A stretch of 64,000 nucleotides of DNA from Streptomyces taklimakanensis (GTDB taxonomy: Bacteria; Actinomycetota; Actinomycetes; Streptomycetales; Streptomycetaceae), in contig NZ_WIXO01000001.1 in assembly GCF_009709575.1 (NCBI RefSeq), positions 5,768,001-5,832,000 of the forward strand. Direction: 5' to 3'. The notes beneath the pieces are model-generated. The model had not been told where the DNA came from. It searched no databases and saw only the letters and a program-made list of their open reading frames with translations. Position 1 is the stretch's first letter, and each line of letters opens with the position of its first letter. Shown here piece after piece: positions 57,701 through 63,430 of this stretch. The position numbers were made by a program, and so were the translations under genes.

Positions 57701-58529
57701 CGGGGGTGCCGACGGCGATGTCCCGGCCCGCGCCCAGCCGGGACATCAGCGCGGCCAGGGAGGCCTGGAGCACCATGAACGACGTCGCCCGGTGCTCGCG
57801 CGCCAGCCGCACCAGCGAGCGGTGCAGCCGTGGCGCCAGGCGCACGGGAACGGCGTCGGCGGCGGTGCCGGTCAGCGCGGCCGGGCGGGGCCGGTCGGTG
57901 GGCAGCCCCAGCTCCTCGGGCAACCCCGCCAGGACCTCCCGCCAGTGGGCGAGCTGCCGGGACAGCAGGCTCTCCGGGTCGCCGTCGCTGCCCAGCAACT
58001 CGCGCTGCCAGAGGGTGTAGTCGGCGTACTGCACCGGCAGCGGCTCCCACGCCGGGGCCCGGTCCCCGGCGCGACGCGCCCGGTAGGCCACCGCCAGGTC
58101 GCGCAGGAAAGGGGCCTGCGACCAGCCGTCGGCCGCGATGTGGTGGAGCACCACGAGCAGCACGTGCTCCTCGGGGCCGAGGACGAAGACGGTGACCCGG
58201 ATCGGCGGTTCGGTGCCGAGGTCGAAGGGGCGGGCCGCCGCCGCGTCACGCAGCGCCGGGTACTCGTCCTCGGCGCACGGCACCACGTCGACCCGCGGCC
58301 GGGTCTCCCCGGCGGGCAGCACCTCCTGCCGGGGCATCCCCTCGCTCACCGGGAACACGGTGCGCAGGGACTCGTGCCGGGCCACGACGTCCGCCGCCGC
58401 CCGTCGCAGCGCGACCACGTCGAGCGGGCCGCGCAGCCGCAGGGCGATCGGCAGGTTGTAGAGGGGGCTCGGCCCGTCCAGCTGGTCGATCAGCCACAGG
58501 CGCTGTTGTGCGAACGACACCGGTATCAC
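48723..58529 (-). CDS. Three-module NRPS: C-A*-T-C-A-T-C-A*-T-TE
   Basis: 3268 aa. C1 1-440, A1* ~446-890, T1 GGHSLL ~930, C2 ~988-1425, A2 ~1430-1945, T2 ~1995, C3 ~2070-2510, A3* ~2515-2935, T3 ~2974, TE ~3035-3268 (GWSFG near 3103, His in CAHGEM). All C domains have HHIAADGWS. A2 is complete (YTSGSTGRPKG, NAYGPTETT, YRTGDLVRW, KLRGFRIEPGEIE, SNGKIDR); its code reads about DAFFLGATFK, suggesting a small/branched aliphatic residue. A1* and A3* have lost the P-loop, YGPTE, A8 and NGKIDR motifs and cannot adenylate. GTG 58529 has AGGGAG. T1 and T3 must be charged by another A domain. Confidence 0.93.
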   Translation of the reverse strand: MIPVSFAQQRLWLIDQLDGPSPLYNLPIALRLRGPLDVVALRRAAADVVARHESLRTVFPVSEGMPRQEVLPAGETRPRVDVVPCAEDEYPALRDAAAARPFDLGTEPPIRVTVFVLGPEEHVLLVVLHHIAADGWSQAPFLRDLAVAYRARRAGDRAPAWEPLPVQYADYTLWQRELLGSDGDPESLLSRQLAHWREVLAGLPEELGLPTDRPRPAALTGTAADAVPVRLAPRLHRSLVRLAREHRATSFMVLQASLAALMSRLGAGRDIAVGTPVAGRTDEALEELVGFFNNTLVLRTDVSGDPSFTELLGRAREVNLSAQAHQDVPFERLVEELNPARSLARHPLFQVMLTLQNHEPGRFDLPGVTAEPEPIGVRVAKFDLSIGIEETHGPDGVPAGMTGSLEYATELFDRATVERLTRCWVRLLESAAARPELPLSELEILSAEERREALAAGRGGPVPPHRLAPLGELFAARAACRPERTAVAGARGGWSYAELADRVDRLARRLTGQGVGAGTPVALSLGRTPAAVAALLGVVAAGGTAVPLPTELAPEHRAHLVTASGAALLLTDGADSADSVRWLPSGVRVLRLAEADAWPGGTAPPTGPTGAGAAAYLLPEAPPPEAGDGPPALRALRHRDVAGLTADHRWDDGTDGPRVLLHAPWSTDAAVFELWLPLLTGGTVVPAPEDTPDPKALPGLVADGGLTTLRMDTAHFARTVRADAAALRGLRTVIVGGAPVPAEPLRVAREACPELRLVCALDPAGGADFVTARVVTDEDLAHGGPVPLGRPLDGLRLHVLDGAGLRPVPHGVPGELCLAAAGHAHGRVHAPSATTVADPHAPEPGGRLLRTGVLVRRRVDGVLLLPDHAQPADPTRPTAPVGNTVPEDVRARPGGGGPRTPEEEVLRTLFADTLGLDPDGLTIGDDFFHLGGHSLLAIRLTSRIRAALGAELSIRTVFEHPTIAELGEKLAADRPRPAPTAVAVRPERPPLSYAQQRFWLVDQLEGAGTTHNISLPLRLRGALDVPALGAALTDVVARHEALRTVFAESDGVPWQRVLDAPGAEALLTETDRTVDEAAAHSFDLSGDRPLLHAYLHPATRPEDRPEEQAEERVLTLVVHHIAADGWSLGPLLRDLATAYRARRAGDRAPAWKPLPVQYVDYALWQRDLLGSDSDPDSPLSRQLAHWRQALDGLPEELPLPLDRPRPAAAGHRARQVPVTLDATAHLRLTELAREHGATPFMVVQAALAAVLHRFGAGDDIPIGSPVAGRTDEALDDLVGFFSNTLVLRTDLTGRPDFTELLGRVRETGLAALTHQDVPFERLVEELNPARSLARHPLFQVALSLHGTEDTPPDFDGLDVSFASSDITTSTFDLTLSLGERHTPDGSPAGLDGAFEYATDVFDRATARRLATCFTRLLTAVLADPRRPVAEIELLSPEERRTLLDGRQGTPTRRGHPGATVPEVFARQAAATPEAVAVDGARRLTYAELDARANRLAHRLRTLGVGPETPVALLLDHSPEVVTAALAVLKAGGAYVPLHPGLPAERMADILHETGAAVLLTDRADAGFEHRARVLRPDEEPPRTAGAEDAPPVRVAAGQLAYVMYTSGSTGRPKGVAVHHRDITALAADRWWADGSMRRVLLHSSYAFDAATFEMWVPLLTGGTVVCAPTAHPEPADLAALIARHHVTGLFLTKGLFDLIAQERPTALRGLHTVLTGGEAGSAASMRRVLEACPGLRLLNAYGPTETTTFATLHPIRPSEPDNGRPLPIGGPLDGTRAYVLDRELRPLPVGVAGELYLAGSGQARGYLGHPALTAERFVPDPHAPRPGTRMYRTGDLVRWNDDGALEYLGRTDQQVKLRGFRIEPGEIEAALAAHPGVAQAAVLLREENGDRRLVGYCVPADDTLTTAALRRHAAGSLPAYMVPAALVLLDRLPLTSNGKIDRGALPAPDYTTGGTGREPGTPRQRRLRELFAGVLGLAPERVHLDDDFFRLGGHSLLATRLAGRVRSAFGTGLSLRTLFEHPTIAALDALLDLPADPASPSGGAGGAGGAGEATPVEAARPRCTAGERPAVLPLSFAQRRLWLIDRLEGESPFYNIPLVLRLDGPLDRAALRAAVGDLMVRHESLRTVFGTGRDDEPHQRVLPADTVRNAGAMWQEHDRTGDGATLRAACQEAVWRPFSLAAEPPLRVDLFRAGPDEHLLVLVLHHIAADGWSLGPLLRDLDTAYRARLGGAAPGWAPLPVQYADYTLWQHELLGDVTDPGGLLARQLAHWRDALDGLPEELPLPVDRPRPAVAGHRGDRVALPLDAELHAAIVRLAREHRVTLFMVLQASLAALLHRFGAGDDIPIGSVVAGRTDEALEELVGFFANTLVLRTDVSGDPSFAELLGRAREVNLSAQAHQDVPFERLVEELNPARSLARHPLFQVMLTLQNNDAVPLSLGGLEVTAESVDARGAKFDLSVMCEEVLGPDRTPAGIDVAVDYAVDLFDRETVARLTAAWARLLRQAVDAPGRSLSALEVLTPRERREALEQARGPVTVAAEAATLAERFAEQAARTPDALALDGALPLTYAELDARAGHLARRLSAAGARPGEPVALALAQSPHTVTAALALARTGAVCVPLDPTAAPEHRSAVLTAAGVRLLVTETPPPAPEPPGLRLVSPAAPAPLPDAPDAPDTRSTAPSAPAFLRFAPGPDGALEPVRVRHAEVTATAADTHWRPGDGPARTPFLAGRSFDAAGLPLWAPLLTGGTLVVLPEDRFAPDRLADTVAAHGLTRMWSAPDRLEQTARSHPAAFRGLETVLTAGDPVPVEPLVRIREACPELRLVCAHGPRVGAGAPPLTARVVTDGDLADGGPLPLGRPLDNLRVHVLDAGLRPVPAGVPGELCLAGPGRPQDPPAGPVVRTGARARRRPDGTLLPPAPGLTPGTVPLPGVTATAPRAPRTPQEETLHALFADTLGLDPAALTVDDDFFHLGGHSLLANRLAGRVRTGFGTEISLRTVFEHPTVAGLAAHLEAAGARAHDPLDVLLPLRAGGGQAPLFCVHPAAGISWVYSGLLRHLDPDRPLYGLQSRALRGEAAGSVEEMAADYVRRLRSVRPTGPYHLLGWSFGASVAHAMAVLLQEAGEEVALLALLDGYPAVPGSPARGELPDDPAEAFAVMLASLGYASARDPGFVELTQTLGTAAEHLPETFAGHHKLLDEHRPRRFTGEALFLGAAGDKPADWPYEELWRPYVGGPLTAHRLACAHGEMTRGASIAEIAALLTEHLGEPS
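51239..51480 (-). repeat. NRPS internal repeat, copy in C3
   Basis: 242 bp within the C domain of module 3 that differs from 57461-57702 in module 1 by only four bases (about 98% identical), far above the surrounding similarity. Module 2 (about 54520-54740) shares a 68-bp identical core but is otherwise more diverged. Confidence 0.85.
57461..57702 (-). repeat. NRPS internal repeat, copy in C1
   Basis: Partner of 51239-51480. Same orientation, same length (242 bp), four mismatches. It marks recent duplication or gene conversion between modules 1 and 3, the two modules with degenerate A domains. Confidence 0.85.
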
Positions 58530-58582
58530 GGTGCTACTCCCTACTGCTTGATCACATCACCGGGGACGGGCCGGTCGGGTGG

Positions 58583-58616
58583 GATCCCGGGGGCCGGCGG
58601 ACGGCCCCCGGGGATC
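58583..58616 (-). terminator. Hairpin between the dioxygenase and NRPS genes
   Basis: GATCCCGGGGGCCG (58583-58596) pairs with CGGCCCCCGGGGATC (58602-58616) with one bulged G and a 5-nt loop. It overlaps the dioxygenase stop codon and lies 54 bp before the NRPS start, so it may be a partial terminator or mRNA-processing/stability element inside the operon. Confidence 0.6.
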
Positions 58617-59628
58617 AACGGTCGGTGGTGGACGCGGCCGCGGTGGCGGCCGGTCGGACGCCGGGCCGGCAGTCGGCCATCCGGACGGGGGCGCCCATGG
58701 CGACGGCGATCTTCCGGTCGCCGCGGAAGGGATCCCGACCGTGTGCGGTGCCGATGTTGTCCACCAGCATCAGATCGCCGCGCTGCCAGGTCTCACGGAC
58801 GGTGGCCGCCTCGTAGACCGCGTTGAGTTCGGCGACCTCGTCCCGGGTGAGCGCGGTGCCGTCGCCCAGGCCGGTGTTGAAGGGCAGGCCGTCCGGGCCG
58901 AACTCGTCGATCAGCGCGGCCCGGATCTCCGGCTCCAGGGACCACTCGTTCCAGAAGGCCAGGTGGTTGAACCAGGACTCCTCGCCGGTGTCCGGGTGGG
59001 TGAGCGTCGCGGGACGGATCTGCCGGGTGCGCAGCGTGCCGTCCGTCCGCCACTGCGCGTCGATGAGGTTCTCGGCGCAGTAGGCGTTCACCGCCTCCGG
59101 GTCCTCGGTGCCGAACGCGGTCCGCCAGTCCAGCGAGATGTATCCGGAGTAGTTCCGGGTGAGGCTCCAGCCGGTGGCCCGGGCGCGGGCCACCAGTTCG
59201 GAGGGCAGTTCGCGCAGCACTTTCCGGCAGTCGGCGACGGGGGTGGCCCCGCCCTCGGGCGGGGCGGTCAGACAGGCGAACAGCAGCAGCCCGGGGAAGG
59301 TCAGGGTGTAGCTGTTCTCGTTGTGCATCCGGATCGCCTGCGAGGGCGGCAAGTCGGTGGAGGAGAAGACGCCGTTGCCGAAGTCGCTGCGCGGGGTGGC
59401 CTTCTCGCGGTACGGGGTGCGTTCGGGGATCAGGACGTCGCGGACCGTCGCCACGTCCTCGGTGGTGGCGATGGGCAGTCCGCGCAACAGGACCGCGCCG
59501 TGTTGCCGCAGACCCGCGGAGATCTCCTCGTGCGACTCGCGCAGCCAGTCGGCCGCCGCCCGTGCGGAGGTCACTCCCGTCACCCGGATCCGGGCGGGGC
59601 GGCCGGGGTCGAGTTCCCAGTTCGGCAT
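58615..59628 (-). CDS. SyrP-like TauD/TfdA Fe(II)/2-oxoglutarate dioxygenase
   Basis: 337 aa. Facial triad HxE in AIRMHNENSYTLTFPGLLLF (His ~101, Glu ~103) and distal His in NIGTAHGRDPFRGDRKI (~295), followed by the Arg for 2-oxoglutarate. FACLTAPPEGGATPVADCRK is the block shared with SyrP, which beta-hydroxylates an NRPS-bound residue (Asp in syringomycin). ATG 59628 is 8 nt past the MbtH stop and has GTGAGGA. It probably hydroxylates an amino acid on a carrier domain or a free precursor; substrate unknown. Confidence 0.87.
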   Translation of the reverse strand: MPNWELDPGRPARIRVTGVTSARAAADWLRESHEEISAGLRQHGAVLLRGLPIATTEDVATVRDVLIPERTPYREKATPRSDFGNGVFSSTDLPPSQAIRMHNENSYTLTFPGLLLFACLTAPPEGGATPVADCRKVLRELPSELVARARATGWSLTRNYSGYISLDWRTAFGTEDPEAVNAYCAENLIDAQWRTDGTLRTRQIRPATLTHPDTGEESWFNHLAFWNEWSLEPEIRAALIDEFGPDGLPFNTGLGDGTALTRDEVAELNAVYEAATVRETWQRGDLMLVDNIGTAHGRDPFRGDRKIAVAMGAPVRMADCRPGVRPAATAAASTTDR

Positions 59629-59636
59629 GGTGGTCC

Positions 59637-59849
59637 TCACCGCCGCTCGAGGGAGGCCGTCAGGCCGGCGGGCCTGATGTCGGTCCAGTTCCGCTCGATG
59701 TACTCCAGGCAGCCCGCACGGCTGTCCTCGCCGTGGACCGTGGTCCAGCCCTCGGGCACCTCGATCCAGGTGGGCCACAGCGAGTGCTGGTTCTCGTCGT
59801 TGACGAGCACCAGATAGGTGCCGTCCTCGTTCTCGAAGGGATTCGTCAT
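59637..59849 (-). CDS. MbtH-like protein
   Basis: 70 aa. All family signatures: NPFENEDGTYLVLVNDENQH, SLWPTWIEVPEGWTTVHGED and the C-terminal WTDIRP. MbtH proteins bind adenylation domains and are often required for their solubility and activity; here the A-T protein and A2 are the candidate clients. ATG 59849 has GGAGG. Encoded between the P450 and the dioxygenase in the NRPS operon. Confidence 0.97.
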   Translation of the reverse strand: MTNPFENEDGTYLVLVNDENQHSLWPTWIEVPEGWTTVHGEDSRAGCLEYIERNWTDIRPAGLTASLERR

Positions 59850-59934
59850 GGCGCATGACCTCCTGGGGAGGGGCAGGGACGGGGAGGGGTGCCGCCGAAG
59901 CTATCGACGGTGGCCGTGGCCGGGCGGCAGACGG

Positions 59935-61164
59935 TCAGGCAGGACGGCGGAAGTTCCGCCGCCGTGGTGTCGGTCGGCGCGGGGTGAGACGCACCGGGCA
60001 GCTGTCCAAGCCGAAGTTGATGAGCGAGCCGTTGTAGCGCGGCGGTCCCACGCGTTCGATGCGCTCGGTCCGCTCCAGCACGGCCGAGAAGAGCGCGCCG
60101 AGTTCCGCCTTCGCCAGCGGCGCGCCGATGCAGTAGTGGGCGCCCAGGCCGAGCGCCAGGTGCCGGTTGGGGGAGCGGCCGAACTCGATCTCGTGAGGAC
60201 GCTCGTAGACGGCCGGGTCGCGGTTGGCCGCCCAGAGCCAGGGCACCACCCGGTCGCCCGCGGCGAAGCGGAAGCCGCCCAGTTCGGTGTTCCGGGTGAC
60301 CGTGCGCAGGGTGTGCAGGCCCACCGAGGTCCAGCGCAACAGCTCGTCCACGGCCGCTCCCGTCTCGGCTGTGCCGTCGACCAACCGCTGCCACAGCACC
60401 GGGCGTTCGACGAGCGCCAGCAACGCCGTCGCGGCGGTGTGCCGGACCGTCTGCACCCCGCCCACCACGATGTTGTCCAGGTTGAGGACCACGTCCTCCA
60501 CCGGCAGCAGCCGCCCGCCGACCCGGTGGTGGGCCACGGCGCTGATGAGGTCGTCCCCGGGGTCGGCGCGGCGCCGCATCACCTGGTGCATCAGGTAGGG
60601 GATCAACCGCTGGTGGCCGGCGCGGCGCTCCTCGGGGGCGCGGCCCAGGAACGCCAGGTCGCAGACGTTCCGGACCATCTCACGGTCCTGACCCGGTACG
60701 TCGAGCAGATCGCACATCACCTCCAGCGGCAGCGCCGACACCATCTGCACGAGGTCCACCTCGCGCCGCTCCACCGCCTGCCGGACGATGGCGTCGGCCA
60801 GCTCGTCGATGCCGCGGGCGGCGCCGCGCACCCCCTGCGGGGAGAAGAACGGCACGGCCGGGGCCCGCAGCGCACGGTGTCGGGGCGGGTCGCACAGCGC
60901 CATCATCCGGCCGGAACCGGCGGGCCGGGCGGGGCCGGTGCCCAGCAGCGAACCGCCCTCGGAACTGTAGACCGTGGTGTCCCGCAGCACCTGCGCGGAC
61001 AACTCGTAGGTCAGTACGGACCAGACGGGCCCGTCGGTCTCGGTCTCGGTGCGGTGCACCGGGGACTCGCGCCGCAACCCGTCGACGAGCTCCGGCAGGT
61101 CGGGCCGGGACCACAGGCCGGGATCGCTCAGATTGACGCTCGGGCCGACTGTCGTGGTGACCAC
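59935..61164 (-). CDS. Cytochrome P450 of the NRPS cluster
   Basis: 409 aa. Haem-binding loop LALGLGAHYCIGAPLAKAEL (Cys ~345), ExxR-type region (LLRWTSVGLHTLRTVTRNTE), and PPRHRALRAPAVPFFSP. The I-helix reads VVGGVQTVRHTAATAL: the usual acidic residue of (A/G)GxxT is Gln, a change seen in some P450s that act on carrier-bound amino acids. Context suggests beta-hydroxylation or other oxidation of the residue on the A-T protein. GTG 61164 has AGGGAG. Confidence 0.92.
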   Translation of the reverse strand: MVTTTVGPSVNLSDPGLWSRPDLPELVDGLRRESPVHRTETETDGPVWSVLTYELSAQVLRDTTVYSSEGGSLLGTGPARPAGSGRMMALCDPPRHRALRAPAVPFFSPQGVRGAARGIDELADAIVRQAVERREVDLVQMVSALPLEVMCDLLDVPGQDREMVRNVCDLAFLGRAPEERRAGHQRLIPYLMHQVMRRRADPGDDLISAVAHHRVGGRLLPVEDVVLNLDNIVVGGVQTVRHTAATALLALVERPVLWQRLVDGTAETGAAVDELLRWTSVGLHTLRTVTRNTELGGFRFAAGDRVVPWLWAANRDPAVYERPHEIEFGRSPNRHLALGLGAHYCIGAPLAKAELGALFSAVLERTERIERVGPPRYNGSLINFGLDSCPVRLTPRRPTPRRRNFRRPA

Positions 61165-61492
61165 GGGTGCTCCCTGGTGCGTTGGATGGTCGGGGTCGGT
61201 GGCGGCACGGGCCCGCGGTGGGCGACGCCGACCGCCGGGCGGCCGCCGGGGAGGGCGCGGGCGGCGGCCCGGGGCGGTGCCGACAGGTGTGCCGGACGTC
61301 GAGGCTCTGCTCGTGGAAGCCGCAGTCGCGCCCCGTGCCCACGGGGCCGGATCCCCCGCGCCGCGGATCCCGTCGGGGCGCCGAGGGCGGTGTCGCCGTC
61401 CGTGCGCGGGACGCGGACGATCCGGAAGGTGCGGTGCGACTGTGGGGCCGGGAGCGGCAACCGGTCGGTGACGACGTGGGGACGCGGTCCGT
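61165..61492. other. 328-bp gap inside the NRPS operon
   Basis: Unusually long for this tightly packed operon. No protein-like frame with a ribosome site on either strand and no obvious hairpin. It might hold an internal promoter for the P450-MbtH-dioxygenase-NRPS genes, or mark a lost gene. Confidence 0.45.
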
Positions 61493-63397
61493 TCACCGGG
61501 CGCCCCGGCTCGCCAACGCCGGTCGAGGCGCGGCTTCGGAGGCGGCGGTCCGCCGCACGGACTCCGTGAAGTCGGCCAGGTCGTGGGAGTCCAGCAGCTG
61601 GCGCAGCTGGATCTCGATGCCGAGGCGGCGGCGCAGCACGTGCACCACCCGCAGGGCGGTGAGGGAGTGGCCGCCCAGTGCCAGGAAGTCGTCGGTCGGC
61701 TCCACCCGGTCCACCTGGAGGGCGGTGCGCCAGACCTCCGCGACCTGCCGGTCCAGGTCCTCCGGCACCCGGCCGGCCGCCGTGTCCGCGGGCCGGCCGG
61801 GGGCGGGCGCCGCCGCGCCGGGGGAGCCGGGACGGGGGACGGTCAGGGCGTGGTGGTCCACCTTGCCGCTCGGGGTGAGCGGCAGCGCGGCGAGCGGGTG
61901 GACGCTGCTGGGCACCATGTGGGCGGGCAGCGTGTCGCGCAGTCGGCCCAGTACGCCCCGGGCGAAGTCGCGGCCGGTGTCCGCGGTGCCCCGAACGGTC
62001 ACGAAGGCCGTGATCCGCAGGTCGCCGGGGGCGGCCTCGATCACCTTCACCGCGGCCTCGGCCACTTCGGGCAGGCGGGTGAGGGCCCGCTCGATCTCGC
62101 CCGGCTCGATGCGGAAGCCGCGCAGCTTCACCTGCCGATCGGACCGGCCGACGTACTCCAGGGTGCCGTCGGGACCGGTCCTGGCCAGGTCGCCGGTGCG
62201 GTACATCCGGTGGCCGGGCGGCCCGTAGGGGTCGGGCAGGAAGCGCTCGGCGGTCAGCCCCGCGCGGCCGACATAGCCGTGGGCGAGCCCGGCCCCCGCC
62301 ACGTACAGCTCCCCGGTCTCGCCCGGGGCGGACGGGCGCAGCCGGTCGTCCAGCACCCGTACCGTGCTTCCGGCCAGTGCCGCGCCCAGGTGCGGGCGGG
62401 TCTTCGGGCCGGTGATCCAGGCGGCGGTGGAGTCCACCGTGCACTCGGTCAGGCCGTAGACGTTGACGGCCTCGGTCCCGGCGGCTGCCAGTTCCCGCCA
62501 GACCCGCTCGGGCACCGGCTCGCCGCCCATGAAGAGCCGGGGCACCGGGCCACCCGCCAGCGGCTCGCGCAGCAGCTCCCAGTGCGAGGGCGTCAGGTCC
62601 AGGTCGGTGACGCCCTCGGCGCGCAGCGTCCGGGCCAGCCGCACCGGGTCCACCCGCTGCTCCTCGTCGAGGACCAGGAGGGTGTCGCCCCGGCAGACCC
62701 GGACCCACTGCTGGACGGAGGCGTCGAAGGAGACGCTGGCGTTCCAGCCGACCACACCGGGTTCCGGCCGGTAGGCGCCCATCCCCTCCAATCCGGTCAG
62801 CAGCGCGGCCACGGCGCCCCGGGGGACCTCCACTCCCTTGGGGACGCCTGTCGAACCGGAGGTGAAGATGGTGTAGGCCGGGTCGAGCGGGTTCGTGGAC
62901 TCCGCGGCGGATCCGGTGGTGGAGTCGGTGGTGGAGTCGTCGTCCAGGCCCCACCGCGTGGGCCGCAGCACGGTGACGCCCGCCGGGGGCCGGAAGCCGC
63001 CGCCAGAGTCCAGCAGCACGGTGAGCCCGGCCTGTTCGATCATGTGGGTCAGCCGTTCCTGCGGGTAGGCCGGGTCGAGCGGCACATAGGCGGCACCCGC
63101 CCGCCACACGCCGAGCAGCGCGACCACCAGGTCGACGCCGCGCGGCAGATGGATGCCGACGCGGTCGCCGCGGCCGGTGCCGAGCCGGCGCAGCGCGGCG
63201 GCGAGGGCGGCGGTGCGGCGCTCCAGGGTGGCGAAGTCCACGCTGCCGTCGGGGGCCCGCACCGCCGTCCGCTCGGGGTTCTCGGCGGCGACCCGCAGGA
63301 AACGCGCCACCGGGTCCTGCGCGGCGGACGGGACGGCGGGGCCGTCGGGGTCGGTGGGACCGGTGGGGACGAGGGGAGTGTGCTGGGGATCGCTCAT
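61493..63397 (-). CDS. Stand-alone adenylation-thiolation NRPS protein (Gln-like code)
   Basis: 634 aa. A domain ~30-515 with IFTSGSTGVPKGVEVP, NVYGLTECTVDST, YRTGDLARTG, KLRGFRIEPGEIE and TPSGKVDHHAL; T domain ~545-620 with DDFLALGGHSLTALRV. Aligning to GrsA, the pocket reads DAQDFGVVDK, one residue from the classical glutamine code DAQDLGVVDK. It therefore probably loads Gln (or a close analogue) on its own carrier, where the adjacent P450 or dioxygenase could act. It lacks a C domain. ATG 63397 has GGAGCGGA. It could also charge T1/T3 of the large NRPS in trans. Confidence 0.93.
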   Translation of the reverse strand: MSDPQHTPLVPTGPTDPDGPAVPSAAQDPVARFLRVAAENPERTAVRAPDGSVDFATLERRTAALAAALRRLGTGRGDRVGIHLPRGVDLVVALLGVWRAGAAYVPLDPAYPQERLTHMIEQAGLTVLLDSGGGFRPPAGVTVLRPTRWGLDDDSTTDSTTGSAAESTNPLDPAYTIFTSGSTGVPKGVEVPRGAVAALLTGLEGMGAYRPEPGVVGWNASVSFDASVQQWVRVCRGDTLLVLDEEQRVDPVRLARTLRAEGVTDLDLTPSHWELLREPLAGGPVPRLFMGGEPVPERVWRELAAAGTEAVNVYGLTECTVDSTAAWITGPKTRPHLGAALAGSTVRVLDDRLRPSAPGETGELYVAGAGLAHGYVGRAGLTAERFLPDPYGPPGHRMYRTGDLARTGPDGTLEYVGRSDRQVKLRGFRIEPGEIERALTRLPEVAEAAVKVIEAAPGDLRITAFVTVRGTADTGRDFARGVLGRLRDTLPAHMVPSSVHPLAALPLTPSGKVDHHALTVPRPGSPGAAAPAPGRPADTAAGRVPEDLDRQVAEVWRTALQVDRVEPTDDFLALGGHSLTALRVVHVLRRRLGIEIQLRQLLDSHDLADFTESVRRTAASEAAPRPALASRGAR

Positions 63398-63430
63398 GGC
63401 AACATCCGCTCCAATCGGGGCCGGGCGGGT

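Noticed and set aside
51239..57702. Repeats considered as a CRISPR or mobile element
   Set aside because: The repeats are in-frame condensation-domain coding sequence, 242 bp long and over 6 kb apart.
50163..58826. Very long open frames on the + strand opposite the NRPS (50163-54503 and 54525-58826)
   Set aside because: Antisense shadows of high-GC coding DNA: Gly/Arg/Gln/Val-rich, no domains, no supported starts. The minus strand carries clear NRPS motifs throughout.
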